Made by a program: the position numbers and the translations under genes. Shown here in pieces: positions 16,765 through 24,190 of a DNA stretch of 64,000 nucleotides. The DNA is from Pseudomonas vanderleydeniana (GTDB lineage Bacteria > Pseudomonadota > Gammaproteobacteria > Pseudomonadales > Pseudomonadaceae). The stretch covers positions 4,762,001 to 4,826,000 of the forward strand of contig NZ_CP077093.1 in the NCBI RefSeq assembly GCF_014268755.2. The letters run 5' to 3'. Position 1 is the first letter of the stretch, and every line of letters begins with the position of its first letter. The notes below the pieces were generated by a model. The model did not search any database, was not told the DNA's origin, and was given only the letters and a program-made list of their open reading frames with translations.

Positions 16765-17358
16765 GTGAAAAACCTCCTGCTTACCCGCGCCCTCGAAGGC
16801 CAGCGCCTGCTGCTGCGCCCGCTTCAGCTCGATGATGCCGACGCCCTGGTCCGGGCCGCCGAAGAGGGCGAGCTGTGGAACCTGCCGTTCACCGTGGTGC
16901 CGTCGCAGGCCACCGTCGAGGGCTACATCGGCAACGCCCTCGCCGGCCGCGACGCCGGCACCGTGATGCCCTTCGTCATCGTGCTCAAGGACACCGGCGA
17001 AGTCATCGGCTCCACCCGGTTCTGGAAGATCGACCGCCACTACCGCAAGCTGGAAATCGGCAGCAGCTGGATCGCGACACGCTGGCAGAAGAGCTTCGTC
17101 AACACCGAGGCCAAGTACCTGATGCTGCGCCATGCCTTCGAAGACCTGGAGTGTGTGCGGGTGCAGTTCACCACCGACGAAATCAACAGCCGTTCACGTG
17201 CCGCCATCCTGCGCCTGGGCGCCCAGCAGGAAGGCATCGTGCGCAACGAACGGATCATGCCCGACGGCCGCAAGCGCAACTCGGTGCGCTTCAGCATCAT
17301 CGACGAGGAATGGCCGCAAGTGCGCGACCACCTGCAGGCACGCCTGCTGCGTAACTGA
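16765..17358 (+). CDS. RimJ/RimL-type GNAT acetyltransferase
   Basis: This 197-residue protein matches RimJ/RimL-like acetyltransferases: LEGQRLLLRPLQLDDADAL at the N-terminus, IGSTRFWKIDRHYRKLEIG in the core and NSRSRAAILRLGAQQEGI near residues 145-163. The usual Q/RxxGxG motif is degenerate, as in many of this subgroup. The start is GTG at 16765. These enzymes acetylate protein N-termini or small amines; the target is not readable. It is separated by 110 bases from the YbaK gene, so co-regulation with the cassette is possible but unproven. Confidence 0.8.
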   Translation: MKNLLLTRALEGQRLLLRPLQLDDADALVRAAEEGELWNLPFTVVPSQATVEGYIGNALAGRDAGTVMPFVIVLKDTGEVIGSTRFWKIDRHYRKLEIGSSWIATRWQKSFVNTEAKYLMLRHAFEDLECVRVQFTTDEINSRSRAAILRLGAQQEGIVRNERIMPDGRKRNSVRFSIIDEEWPQVRDHLQARLLRN

Positions 17359-17426
17359 GCTGGGGAGCAAATCGCGCCCGGCCTGGTCTGATGGACGTCC
17401 AGGCAAAAACGACGATCAGGCAACGC

Positions 17427-17762
17427 ATGAAAAAATCTTTATGGGCACTGGCCGCCCTCCCGCTGTTTTGTCATGGCGCACAGGCCGCCAGTTTCGACTG
17501 CGGGCGAGCCAAGCAGCCGACCGAAATCGCCATCTGCGGCGACCGCCAACTGAACGACCTCGACGTCGAGATGGCCACCACCTACCGACTGCTGCGCGGC
17601 CTGTTCGCCATGGGAAACCGGGGCGCCATGCAGGATGAGCAGCTCACCTGGCTGGCCGAACGTAACGCCTGCGGCAGCGACAATGCCTGCATCGAGCGCC
17701 AGTACCAGAAGCGCCTGGGGCAGCTGAAACAGCGTTATGACCGCATCGAGAAACCGCTCTGA
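17427..17762 (+). CDS. Secreted LprI/DUF1311-type protein
   Basis: This 111-residue periplasmic protein has a signal peptide (MKKSLWALAALPLFCHGAQA, cleavage before ASFDC) and a Cys-rich LprI N-domain (FDCGRAKQPTEIAICGD, WLAERNACGSDNACIERQY). The family includes a mycobacterial lysozyme inhibitor and many small periplasmic proteins of unknown role. ATG at 17427 is chosen because it begins the signal peptide. A strong terminator follows at 17860. Confidence 0.8.
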   Translation: MKKSLWALAALPLFCHGAQAASFDCGRAKQPTEIAICGDRQLNDLDVEMATTYRLLRGLFAMGNRGAMQDEQLTWLAERNACGSDNACIERQYQKRLGQLKQRYDRIEKPL

Positions 17763-17859
17763 AGCCTTGCCGGACGTGGCTTTGAGATAAAACATCTTTC
17801 ACTGTGACGGGCGGCCGGGCTGTTTATATTGAACCCGCTCCTTTGATGAACCTCCCGTT

Positions 17860-17888
17860 GAGCCCGCCCGCATGCGGGCTCTTTTTTT
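17860..17888 (+). terminator. Rho-independent terminator
   Basis: GAGCCCGC (17860-17867) pairs with GCGGGCTC (17874-17881) across a 6-base loop, followed by seven T (17882-17888). It terminates transcription from the LprI-like gene or from a short RNA started near 17837. Confidence 0.85.
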
Positions 17889-17940
17889 GCCCTGTGGTTG
17901 CTGGCAGCCTGGGGATTTTTTGCCGAGACGAACGGCCCTT

Positions 17941-18027
17941 TCGCGGGCAAGCCACGCGCCTACAGGAATAGGTCGTATGCGAATTCTGTGCACGGCACGC
18001 CCCTGTAGGCGCGTGGCTTGCCCACGA
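17941..18027. repeat. REP doublet (REPIN), copy 1
   Basis: Two 25-base arms (17941-17965 and 18003-18027) are inverted copies with one mismatch, separated by 37 bases. The arm contains the Pseudomonas REP core TGTAGG...GGCTTGCCC. A second copy with the same architecture and a related loop is at 41930-42017. Such REPINs are mobilised in trans by RAYT transposases; no RAYT gene is in this window. Confidence 0.85.
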
Positions 18028-18140
18028 AGACGCCAGCGCAGCCCCCACCTGTTCCGGATTGCCACCCAGGCGAAACCAATCCACACGCCCTACGCTCAAA
18101 GGCTCATGCCTGCACATCGACCAGCCAGAGAGCGTACGCC

Positions 18141-19331
18141 TTGAAACCACCTCGCCCCAGCCAACGCGCTGCCATCCTGTCCAACCTGCGCAACGAGAAA
18201 ATGGCCCGCTCCGCCCATGCCTACGTTCGTGGCAACACCGCCCAGTTCTACGAGTGGCTGCACAGCCAGCGCGGCCGTCGCCTGCCCCATGGCCCGAACG
18301 TGTGGATCTGCGGTGATTGCCATGTCGGCAACCTCGGGCCGACCGGGGACGTCAACGGCGATATCGACATTCACATCCGCGACCTCGACCAGACCGTGAT
18401 CGGCAACCCGGTGCACGACCTGGTGCGCCTGGCCCTGTCGCTGGCGACCGCCGCCCGTGGCTCGGACCTGCCCGGCGTGACCACCGCGCGCATGCTCGAG
18501 GAAATGATGGTCGGCTACGAGCAGGCCCTGCTGGACGACACCGACCTGGTGCCGCATCGCCCATCCCAGGTCAAGGCCGGCCTGCGCGATGCGGTCAAGC
18601 GCACCTGGAAAAACCTCGCCCGCGAGCGCATGGCGCACACCAAGCCGACCCTACCGATCGGCCGCCATTTCTGGCCCACCTCGCGTAGCGAGAAAGCCGC
18701 GATCAAGGCGCTCTGCGAGGGACCGGAAATCCACGACCTGGTCACCGCCCTCAAGGGCCGGCCACGCGATGCCCAGGTGCAACTGCTCGACAGCGCCTAC
18801 TGGGTCAAGGGCTGCAGCTCCCTGGGGCTGATGCGCTATGCCGTGCTGCTCGGGGTCGGCGAGAAGGATGAGCAGGACTACTGCCTGCTCGACATCAAGG
18901 AAGCGGTGGCCGCCCTGGCCCCCCGCGGGGCCCACGTGCACATGCCCCGCGACAATGCCCGGCGCGTACTCGAAGGCGCACGCCAGCTGTCACCGAGCCT
19001 GGGCGAACGGATGATGGCGACGCGTTTCCTCGATCACGGGGTGTTCATCCGCGAGCTGCTGCCCCAGGACCTCAAGCTCGATCTGGACAGCCTCGACAAG
19101 ACCGACGCCAAGCACGCCGCCGGCTACCTGGCGCGGGTGGTCGGCCTGGCGCACGCCCGGCAGATGGATGAGGCGACCCGCAAGAGCTGGCTGGCGGAAC
19201 TGCAGCTGAATCGCTCCAGGACCCTCGATGCGCCCTCCTGGCTATGGACCAGCGTGGTGCAGTTGGTGGGCAATCACGAACAGGGGTATCTGGAGCATTG
19301 CCGGCGCTACGCGCTGCGGTCGGACCAGTGA
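18141..19331 (+). CDS. DUF2252-family protein
   Basis: This 396-residue cytoplasmic protein is of the DUF2252 family. Conserved blocks are WICGDCHVGNLG (about 56-66), which resembles the H-x-D/C-x-x-x-x-N catalytic loop of kinase-like/APH folds, and DIHIRDLDQTVIGNPVHDLV (about 76-95), which resembles the metal-binding aspartate region. This suggests a phosphotransferase, but no activity is established. TTG at 18141 is chosen (MKPPRPSQRAAILSNLRNEK, with AGAG upstream), because the longer frame would start inside the REPIN. Confidence 0.75.
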   Translation: MKPPRPSQRAAILSNLRNEKMARSAHAYVRGNTAQFYEWLHSQRGRRLPHGPNVWICGDCHVGNLGPTGDVNGDIDIHIRDLDQTVIGNPVHDLVRLALSLATAARGSDLPGVTTARMLEEMMVGYEQALLDDTDLVPHRPSQVKAGLRDAVKRTWKNLARERMAHTKPTLPIGRHFWPTSRSEKAAIKALCEGPEIHDLVTALKGRPRDAQVQLLDSAYWVKGCSSLGLMRYAVLLGVGEKDEQDYCLLDIKEAVAALAPRGAHVHMPRDNARRVLEGARQLSPSLGERMMATRFLDHGVFIRELLPQDLKLDLDSLDKTDAKHAAGYLARVVGLAHARQMDEATRKSWLAELQLNRSRTLDAPSWLWTSVVQLVGNHEQGYLEHCRRYALRSDQ

Positions 19332-19367
19332 CCAGGCGCAGCCGCGAGGCCGCGCCTGGCCCTTGAG

Positions 19368-20240
19368 TCAGGAGAGGAAGCCTTGCTGCACGGCAACGAT
19401 CAGGAAGATGCCGAGGACCGCGCGGTAGATCACGAATGGCCAGGTGGAGAAACGCTCGAGGAAACGCATCAGGCCCCAGATCGCGACGAAGGCCGAAACG
19501 CTGGCGACCACGATGCCGAACAGCAGGTGGCTCCAGGCCTCGGCCGGAATCTGCGCATGGTGCAAGACCCACAGTTCCTTCAGGCCAGCCAGGGCAATCG
19601 CCGGCAGGCCGAGCAGGAACGAGAAGCGGGCCGCCTCTTCGCGCTTGAAGTTGAGGAACAGCGCCGCGGTCAGGGTCGACCCGGAACGCGAGACACCCGG
19701 GATCAGCGCGCCAACCTGGGCGATGCCGACGATCAGCGCATCACGCAGGCGCATCTCGCCGACCACCCGCTGGTGTCGACAGGTGAACTCCGAGACGGCC
19801 AGCAATAGCGCCATCACCAGGCAGGACACGCCGATCACGGTCAGGCCGCGCAGGGGCGAGTCGCAGGTGTTCAGCAGGGAGGACAAGGCCAGGCCGGCAA
19901 TGCCGATCGGGATGGTCGCCAGGATGATCGCCACCGCCAGCTTGAACCACTGGCTGTCGAAGTCACGCTGGCGCACGGCCGTGACACTGCCGCCGACCAC
20001 ATCGCGCACGTCGCGCCAGAAGTAGCTGACCACCGCCGCCAGGGCCGCCAGTTGCATGGCCGCCGAGAACGCCGAACCCGGGTCCTGCCAGCCGAGCACC
20101 GCCGGGACGATGCGCATGTGCGCGGTGGAGGAAATCGGCAGCAACTCGGTGATGCCCTGGATGATCCCGAGGATGCCGATCTGGAGGTAATTCAGCGAAG
20201 CGAAGCCGATATCGAGGCCGCTGGAGCAGACGTTAGACAA
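19368..20240 (-). CDS. uppP: Undecaprenyl-diphosphatase (UppP/BacA)
   Basis: This 290-residue inner-membrane enzyme dephosphorylates undecaprenyl diphosphate to recycle the lipid carrier for peptidoglycan and is a bacitracin-resistance determinant. The signatures are GIIQGITELLPISSTAHM (about 25-42) and IPGVSRSGST in the second half, with about 8 TM helices. TTG at 20240 is chosen because CAGGA lies 7 bases upstream and the length then fits the family (about 270-290); the open frame extends 46 codons upstream without homology. It is convergent with the DUF2252 gene. Confidence 0.9.
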   Translation of the reverse strand: MSNVCSSGLDIGFASLNYLQIGILGIIQGITELLPISSTAHMRIVPAVLGWQDPGSAFSAAMQLAALAAVVSYFWRDVRDVVGGSVTAVRQRDFDSQWFKLAVAIILATIPIGIAGLALSSLLNTCDSPLRGLTVIGVSCLVMALLLAVSEFTCRHQRVVGEMRLRDALIVGIAQVGALIPGVSRSGSTLTAALFLNFKREEAARFSFLLGLPAIALAGLKELWVLHHAQIPAEAWSHLLFGIVVASVSAFVAIWGLMRFLERFSTWPFVIYRAVLGIFLIVAVQQGFLS

Positions 20241-20565
20241 AATGAGTTCCTGAAAAAGGGCAAAGGGTTCACGGTCTTCGCACAGACGCGCAGCAGAGCC
20301 TTGAAGCGTAGACACAGTGCGGCGAATGATGGGCCGGTTTCCAGCGAATTTCCAGTTAAAACAAAAGCAAAAAGGCAAGCAGTAAACTAATTCTATTTAT
20401 GACAAAGCCGCAACGATCCTCGCGCCGCAGTGCGCTGAACCCTCGCTCGAACCCTTGCGAAACACCCCACGCCCTGGATGGGCCCGCTTAACACCGAGCA
20501 TCAGGATTGCCGGTCCAAGAAGCTGTTCTCATGCCCTCGAACCCCGATTCACCCAGACAGGGCCC
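20241..20565. other. Intergenic region between uppP and the toxin-antitoxin genes
   Basis: These 325 bases separate divergent genes. An AT-rich patch at 20340-20400 on the uppP side is the probable promoter area. No clear operator palindrome for the toxin-antitoxin pair and no gene were seen. Confidence 0.35.
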
Positions 20566-20850
20566 ATGATGAGTACCTTCCAGATTCGATACGACGAAAC
20601 CGCCAACACCACCAACAAACAGGAACATGCGGGAATCAGCCTGGCCGATGCCGAGGCGGTGTTCTACGACGAAGGGGCCCTCAGGCTCCAGGACCGGGAG
20701 GCTGAGGGCACACCCTGGATCATCATGGGACTGGATGCGACCCGACGCCTGCTCGTGGCCTCCTACACCCAGTCAGCGCCCGGCAGCGTGCAGCTCCTGG
20801 CGGCCCGAATCGCCTCGAGCCATGAAACCCGCCAATATCTGGAGAACTGA
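20566..20850 (+). CDS. BrnT-like type II toxin (putative RNase)
   Basis: This 94-residue protein has the BrnT layout: FQIRYDETANTTNKQEHAGI followed by SLADAEAVFYDEGALRLQD, WIIMGLDATRRLLVASYT and ARIASSHETRQYLE, which align with the family's D-x-x-K-x-x-x-N...KHG...A-x-x-x-F and A-R-x-A-x-x-x-E-x-x-x-Y blocks. BrnT proteins cut mRNA and are neutralised by BrnA. This copy is divergent: an extra Ala splits the usual KHG motif into EHAG. ATG at 20566 or 20569. The antitoxin-like gene begins 3 bases after the stop. Confidence 0.65.
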   Translation: MMSTFQIRYDETANTTNKQEHAGISLADAEAVFYDEGALRLQDREAEGTPWIIMGLDATRRLLVASYTQSAPGSVQLLAARIASSHETRQYLEN

Positions 20851-20853
20851 TCG

Positions 20854-21051
20854 ATGAAGGCACAATACGATTTCGCCCGGGCCCAGCGCGGCGCGGTGGC
20901 CGCCATTGACGGCAAGACCCGCATCACCCTTCTGCTCGACGACGCCGTGGTGACGGCCGCACGGACCCGTGCGCAAAGCGACACCACCGGTAGTCAGAGC
21001 CTCATCAACGACCTGCTGCGCCAGGCCCTGGCGGCGCCGGCGGCGCCATGA
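20854..21051 (+). CDS. BrnA-like antitoxin (ribbon-helix-helix)
   Basis: This 65-residue protein ends with a ribbon-helix-helix-like segment (KTRITLLLDDAVVTAARTRA, then SQSLINDLLRQAL), the DNA-binding and dimerisation element of BrnA/CopG antitoxins. It starts 3 bases after the toxin gene with GGAG upstream. BrnA usually represses its own operon and follows brnT, as here. It is shorter than typical BrnA (about 80-100). Confidence 0.6.
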   Translation: MKAQYDFARAQRGAVAAIDGKTRITLLLDDAVVTAARTRAQSDTTGSQSLINDLLRQALAAPAAP

Positions 21052-21057
21052 GGCCGA

Positions 21058-21087
21058 TCCCGGGCCCGTCATTGCACGGGCCCGGGA
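21058..21087. terminator. Bidirectional terminator-like hairpin
   Basis: A perfect 12-bp stem (21058-21069 with 21076-21087) and a 6-base loop lie between the convergent BrnA-like and lipoprotein genes. No T tract. Confidence 0.6.
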
Positions 21088-21094
21088 CAAGCGG

Positions 21095-21238
21095 TCAGAC
21101 CGCCGCATCCTGCGTCGAGTGCGCGACAGCGCCGTAGTAGCGCCAGCAGCAATGGTCCCTGTGCCCCGGCAGAATCACACAGCCGCTGAGGCTCAGCAGC
21201 AGGACAGCGGCAACGAGCAGCGAGAGACGACGTGACAT
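21095..21238 (-). CDS. Small lipoprotein
   Basis: This 47-residue protein has a clear lipoprotein signal (MSRRLSLLVAAVLLLSLSGC) and a short tail containing HRDHCCWRYYG. ATG at 21238 is chosen for its strong GAGGA Shine-Dalgarno. It is divergent from the Trp-repeat protein at 21521, so it may belong to the same envelope gene group. Function unknown. Confidence 0.65.
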   Translation of the reverse strand: MSRRLSLLVAAVLLLSLSGCVILPGHRDHCCWRYYGAVAHSTQDAAV

Positions 21239-21520
21239 GGTGATTTTCCTCATGGTGCGGTGGGGGTAAGACCGGTCAATGGGTGACGCACAGCGCCAGC
21301 CCATTGCCAGCGGTTACCGGTTAAACGCATCCACCTGACGGAATCCGTCGCGACCGTCGCACGATTTCATCAACGCCCTGCCCAGCCTGGACAATACTTG
21401 CCAGCGACAGCCCGAAACGCCCCGCGAAAATTTTTGCGTTTGCCGCGACGGATTTTTCCGGCGTCTTGCGTTCAACCCATCAGCAGCGTTCATTTTCGTC
21501 CGCCGCATGAAGGAGTTGTC

Positions 21521-21841
21521 ATGAGACCTGCACGACCTCTGGCCAAATTTCGCCTTGCCCTGCTGATCCCCCTGGCCTTCGCGGCCCTGACCAGCACCCC
21601 GACCTTTGCCCAGCCCGAAATCATCATTCGCGAAGCGCCGCCGCCCATGCGCGTGGAAGCCGTCCCGATCGAACGTCCCGGCTACGCCTGGGACCGCGGG
21701 CACTGGCGCTGGGAAGGCCGTGGCTACGTCTGGGAGCCCGGCCACTGGCAGCGGATGCGCCACAACGCCCGCTGGGAGCCGGGTCACTGGGCGCCGCGCG
21801 GACCGAACTGGGTCTGGGTCGAAGGCCACTGGATTCGCTGA
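21521..21841 (+). CDS. Exported YXWXXGHW-repeat protein
   Basis: This 106-residue protein has a signal peptide (cleavage about TPTFA/QPE) and four repeats of the Trp-x-x-Gly-His-Trp type: YAWDRGHW, YVWEPGHW, ARWEPGHW and WVWVEGHW. Such repeats occur in small periplasmic or outer-membrane proteins of unknown role in proteobacteria. AAGGAG precedes the ATG. It lies directly upstream of the ECF sigma factor operon but is separated from it by a hairpin. Confidence 0.8.
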   Translation: MRPARPLAKFRLALLIPLAFAALTSTPTFAQPEIIIREAPPPMRVEAVPIERPGYAWDRGHWRWEGRGYVWEPGHWQRMRHNARWEPGHWAPRGPNWVWVEGHWIR

Positions 21842-21850
21842 GTACACACC

Positions 21851-21875
21851 CCCGGCGGCGTAACCCGCCGCCGGG
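21851..21875 (+). terminator. Terminator-like hairpin
   Basis: A perfect 10-bp GC stem (21851-21860 with 21866-21875) and 5-base loop lie between the Trp-repeat gene and the sigma factor gene. It lacks a T tract, so it may attenuate rather than end transcription. Confidence 0.5.
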
Positions 21876-21920
21876 ACATCCGCTTACCGAGGCTCAGCCA
21901 CCGGACCGGGATTTGCCATA

Positions 21921-22502
21921 TTGAAAGAAACTGATCCGGACGTTGAGTTGCTGGCCCGCATCGGCAACAACGAACCGGCGGCCGTCAACGAGATGGTGTC
22001 GCGCAAGCTGCCCCGTTTGCTGGCGCTCGCCGGTCGGATCCTCGGCGATGCCGATGAGGCCAAGGATGTCGCGCAGGAGAGTTTCCTGCGCATCTGGCGG
22101 CAGGCGGCGAACTGGCGCAGCGGCGGTGCCCGCTTCGATACCTGGCTGCACCGGGTCGCGCTGAACCTCTGTCACGACCGCCTGCGTCGGCGCAAGGAGC
22201 GCCCGTTGGCCGAGGACGAGGAACCGCTCGAGGTGCCCGACAGTACGCCGGCACCCGATGAACAACTGGAAGCGACCGCCCGCAGCGAGCAGATGGCCGC
22301 GGCGTTGGCGGCGTTGCCCGATCGGCAGCGCGAGGCCATCGTGCTGCAGTATTACCAGGAGCTGTCGAACATCGAAGCCGCGGCACTGATGAACATCAGC
22401 GTCGAGGCACTGGAGAGCCTGCTGTCGCGGGCCCGGCGCAACCTGCGCGGCTACCTCGCCGAAACGCTCGGCGATGCCGGACTAGGGAGGGAAAAACGAT
22501 GA
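21921..22502 (+). CDS. ECF-type RNA polymerase sigma factor
   Basis: This 193-residue sigma factor has region 2 at about residues 25-95 (DADEAKDVAQESFLRIW, RFDTWLHRVALNLCHDRLRR) and region 4 at about 125-180 (LPDRQREAIVLQYYQELSN, VEALESLLSRARRNL). The start is TTG at 21921 with poor Shine-Dalgarno, which suggests low basal translation. Its end overlaps the anti-sigma gene by 4 bases. It probably controls its own operon and nearby envelope genes in response to a periplasmic cue sensed by the two membrane proteins downstream. Confidence 0.9.
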   Translation: MKETDPDVELLARIGNNEPAAVNEMVSRKLPRLLALAGRILGDADEAKDVAQESFLRIWRQAANWRSGGARFDTWLHRVALNLCHDRLRRRKERPLAEDEEPLEVPDSTPAPDEQLEATARSEQMAAALAALPDRQREAIVLQYYQELSNIEAAALMNISVEALESLLSRARRNLRGYLAETLGDAGLGREKR

Positions 22503-22936
22503 CGCCCGAACGATTTGCCCAACTGGCCGAGGCCTATGGTGCGGACCTGCGGCGCTGGCCGGCTACGGAACAGGCCGGCGCCGAGGTATTGCTCGAACAC
22601 CGCGACAGCACCGCCCTCGCCGCCTTGGATCAGGCCCGCGCGCTCGACAGCCTGCTGGACGGCTACCGCCTGCCGGCGCCGGACCCGGCGCTGGTGCGAC
22701 AGATCCGTCTCTCGGCCAACACACCCCGCCAACCGTCGTTCTGGCAGCGCTATGCCGGCTGGCTGTCGCCTGCCGGTATTGTCGGGGTCGGCGTGGCCGG
22801 CATCGCCGCCGGCATCCTGGTGGCCTCGCTGAGCCTGCCGCTGCCGCTGCACTCAGCCGAAGTGCTGCCCAGCGTCTTCGATCACGGCGATGCCGACATC
22901 GTCTTCACCGTCAACGCCGAGGAAAGCGAGCAATGA
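22499..22936 (+). CDS. Membrane anti-sigma factor (putative)
   Basis: This 145-residue protein has a cytoplasmic N-terminal part of about 85 residues (MTPERFAQLAEAYGADLRRW) and one TM helix at about 90-112, then a short periplasmic tail. It overlaps the ECF sigma gene (ATGA) and the sensor gene (ATGA), the usual layout of an anti-sigma factor. No zinc-binding HxxxCxxC motif is present. The role is inferred from position and topology. Confidence 0.7.
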   Translation: MTPERFAQLAEAYGADLRRWPATEQAGAEVLLEHRDSTALAALDQARALDSLLDGYRLPAPDPALVRQIRLSANTPRQPSFWQRYAGWLSPAGIVGVGVAGIAAGILVASLSLPLPLHSAEVLPSVFDHGDADIVFTVNAEESEQ

Positions 22937-23406
22937 CCCCACCCAAGTACCTGAAACCGCTGCTGGTCGTGTCATTGCTGCTCAACGTGTTCCTGGTCGG
23001 CGGCGTCGCCGGCGGCCTGTATCACTGGCTGGCCAACGCCAAGCCCGCACAGGTCGCGATCAACCAGCACGGTTTGCGCCTGGCGCTGCAGCAGTTGCCC
23101 GAGCCCCGACGCAAGCAATTGCGCCAGTTGCTCAGGCAGAACCAGGCCAACAGCCAGCCGCTGGTCATGGCCGGGCGTGAGGCCCGCCTGGACGTGATTC
23201 AGCAACTGGAGGCGCCGACCCTCGACCGCAACGCGCTGCTGGCCGACCTCAGCCGCGCCCGTGAGGCGGACAACTCGCTACGGGTACTGGTCGACAACAC
23301 CCTGGCGGACTTCGCCAGCAGCCTGCCGCAGGATGAACGCCAGGAACTGGGCAAGGCCTTGTACCCGCGTGGGCAGGGCAAGGCGAAAATCGCCAGAAAG
23401 GAGTGA
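22933..23406 (+). CDS. Periplasmic sensor protein, heavy-metal-sensor/CpxP-like
   Basis: This 157-residue protein has one N-terminal TM helix (about 8-31) and a helical periplasmic domain with LPEPRRKQLRQLLRQNQ and LLADLSRAREADNSLRVLV, the pattern of CnrX/ZraP/CpxP-like 'periplasmic heavy metal sensor' proteins. The metal-binding His and Met residues of CnrX are not evident, so the signal may not be a metal. It is the last gene of the sigma/anti-sigma operon. Confidence 0.7.
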   Translation: MTPPKYLKPLLVVSLLLNVFLVGGVAGGLYHWLANAKPAQVAINQHGLRLALQQLPEPRRKQLRQLLRQNQANSQPLVMAGREARLDVIQQLEAPTLDRNALLADLSRAREADNSLRVLVDNTLADFASSLPQDERQELGKALYPRGQGKAKIARKE

Positions 23407-23497
23407 CCACAGCGACGGATCTGGCGGGCTACGGCGTTTAACAGACACAAGCCCGCCAGCCAGGCGTCGGCCCCATCGTCACTCAGGAATCCATGCC

Positions 23498-23707
23498 ATG
23501 TCCCGAATACTCAAGGCCACCCTCGCCGCCGCCCTGATGGCGGCCACCCTGACCGGTTGCGTCGTCGAGCCGGTTCATCCACGTCGCCCGCCACCGCTCG
23601 TCGAAGTCGTCCCCGTGGCCCCCGCCCCCGGCTACCACTGGGTGGCCGGCCACTACCGCTGGGGCCATGGCCAGTGGATCTGGGTGCCGGGGCACTGGCA
23701 GTACTGA
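23498..23707 (+). CDS. Small YXWXXGHW-repeat lipoprotein
   Basis: This 69-residue lipoprotein (MSRILKATLAAALMAATLTGC) has a Pro-rich stretch and two repeats, YHWVAGHY and WIWVPGHW, related to those in the protein at 21521. It lies 91 bases after the sensor gene, so the sigma operon is bracketed by two Trp-repeat envelope proteins, which are its likely regulon. Confidence 0.75.
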   Translation: MSRILKATLAAALMAATLTGCVVEPVHPRRPPPLVEVVPVAPAPGYHWVAGHYRWGHGQWIWVPGHWQY

Positions 23708-23717
23708 TACCTGCCGG

Positions 23718-23984
23718 CTACACGTTGTCCTGCGTGACGCCATTGTGTGAAGCCCCCCGGGCAGCCACCTCCTCTGCCCGGTCGATCTCACTGCGCACCA
23801 CTTCACACAGGTCTTCACAACAACGGAAGTAGGCACGCTCGGCGATCTTGACCGCCTTGAAACCCTCCTCCAGTGCTTGCGGGGGCGTCTTGCTCAGGGA
23901 GGCCACGGTCAACCGCCAGGCTGCGCGGGCGCTATCCCTGGCCGCCAGGTAGGGCGTCAAGAGTTCCGAGTCGATCATCGTCAT
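23718..23984 (-). CDS. Hypothetical protein
   Basis: This 88-residue predicted cytoplasmic, helical protein (MTMIDSELLTPYLAARDSAR, with a CC pair in YFRCCEDLCEVV) has a strong AGGAG before the ATG at 23984. I do not recognise a family. It is convergent with the Trp-repeat lipoprotein gene. Confidence 0.65.
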   Translation of the reverse strand: MTMIDSELLTPYLAARDSARAAWRLTVASLSKTPPQALEEGFKAVKIAERAYFRCCEDLCEVVRSEIDRAEEVAARGASHNGVTQDNV

Positions 23985-24190
23985 GGGTGGCTCCTGCCAG
24001 GGGCGCTCAACTATTCGTCTGTCTGCAATCAATGTAGTGCGGATCAGGATAATTGCCTCATTTTTGCCCACCTCGGCAGTGCCCGACCTCGTCGTGGTAC
24101 CCGATCGAACAGGCCCCTGCTGCTGCCATGTGTACCTTCCCGTGACCACCCGCTGTCACGATCCAGAGCCCAACCCCATCCACAGCCTCC

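Larger units (their letters stand above)
17763..18140. other. Intergenic region with terminator and REPIN
   Basis: No gene is visible in these 378 bases. They hold a rho-independent terminator (17860-17888), preceded by a weak promoter-like TATATT at 17825-17830 that could start a very short transcript, and a REP doublet (17941-18027) described separately. Confidence 0.5.

Noticed and set aside
17837..17888. Possible small RNA ending at the terminator
   Set aside because: A TATATT element precedes it but there is no good -35 and no known RNA family was recognised, so only the terminator is reported.
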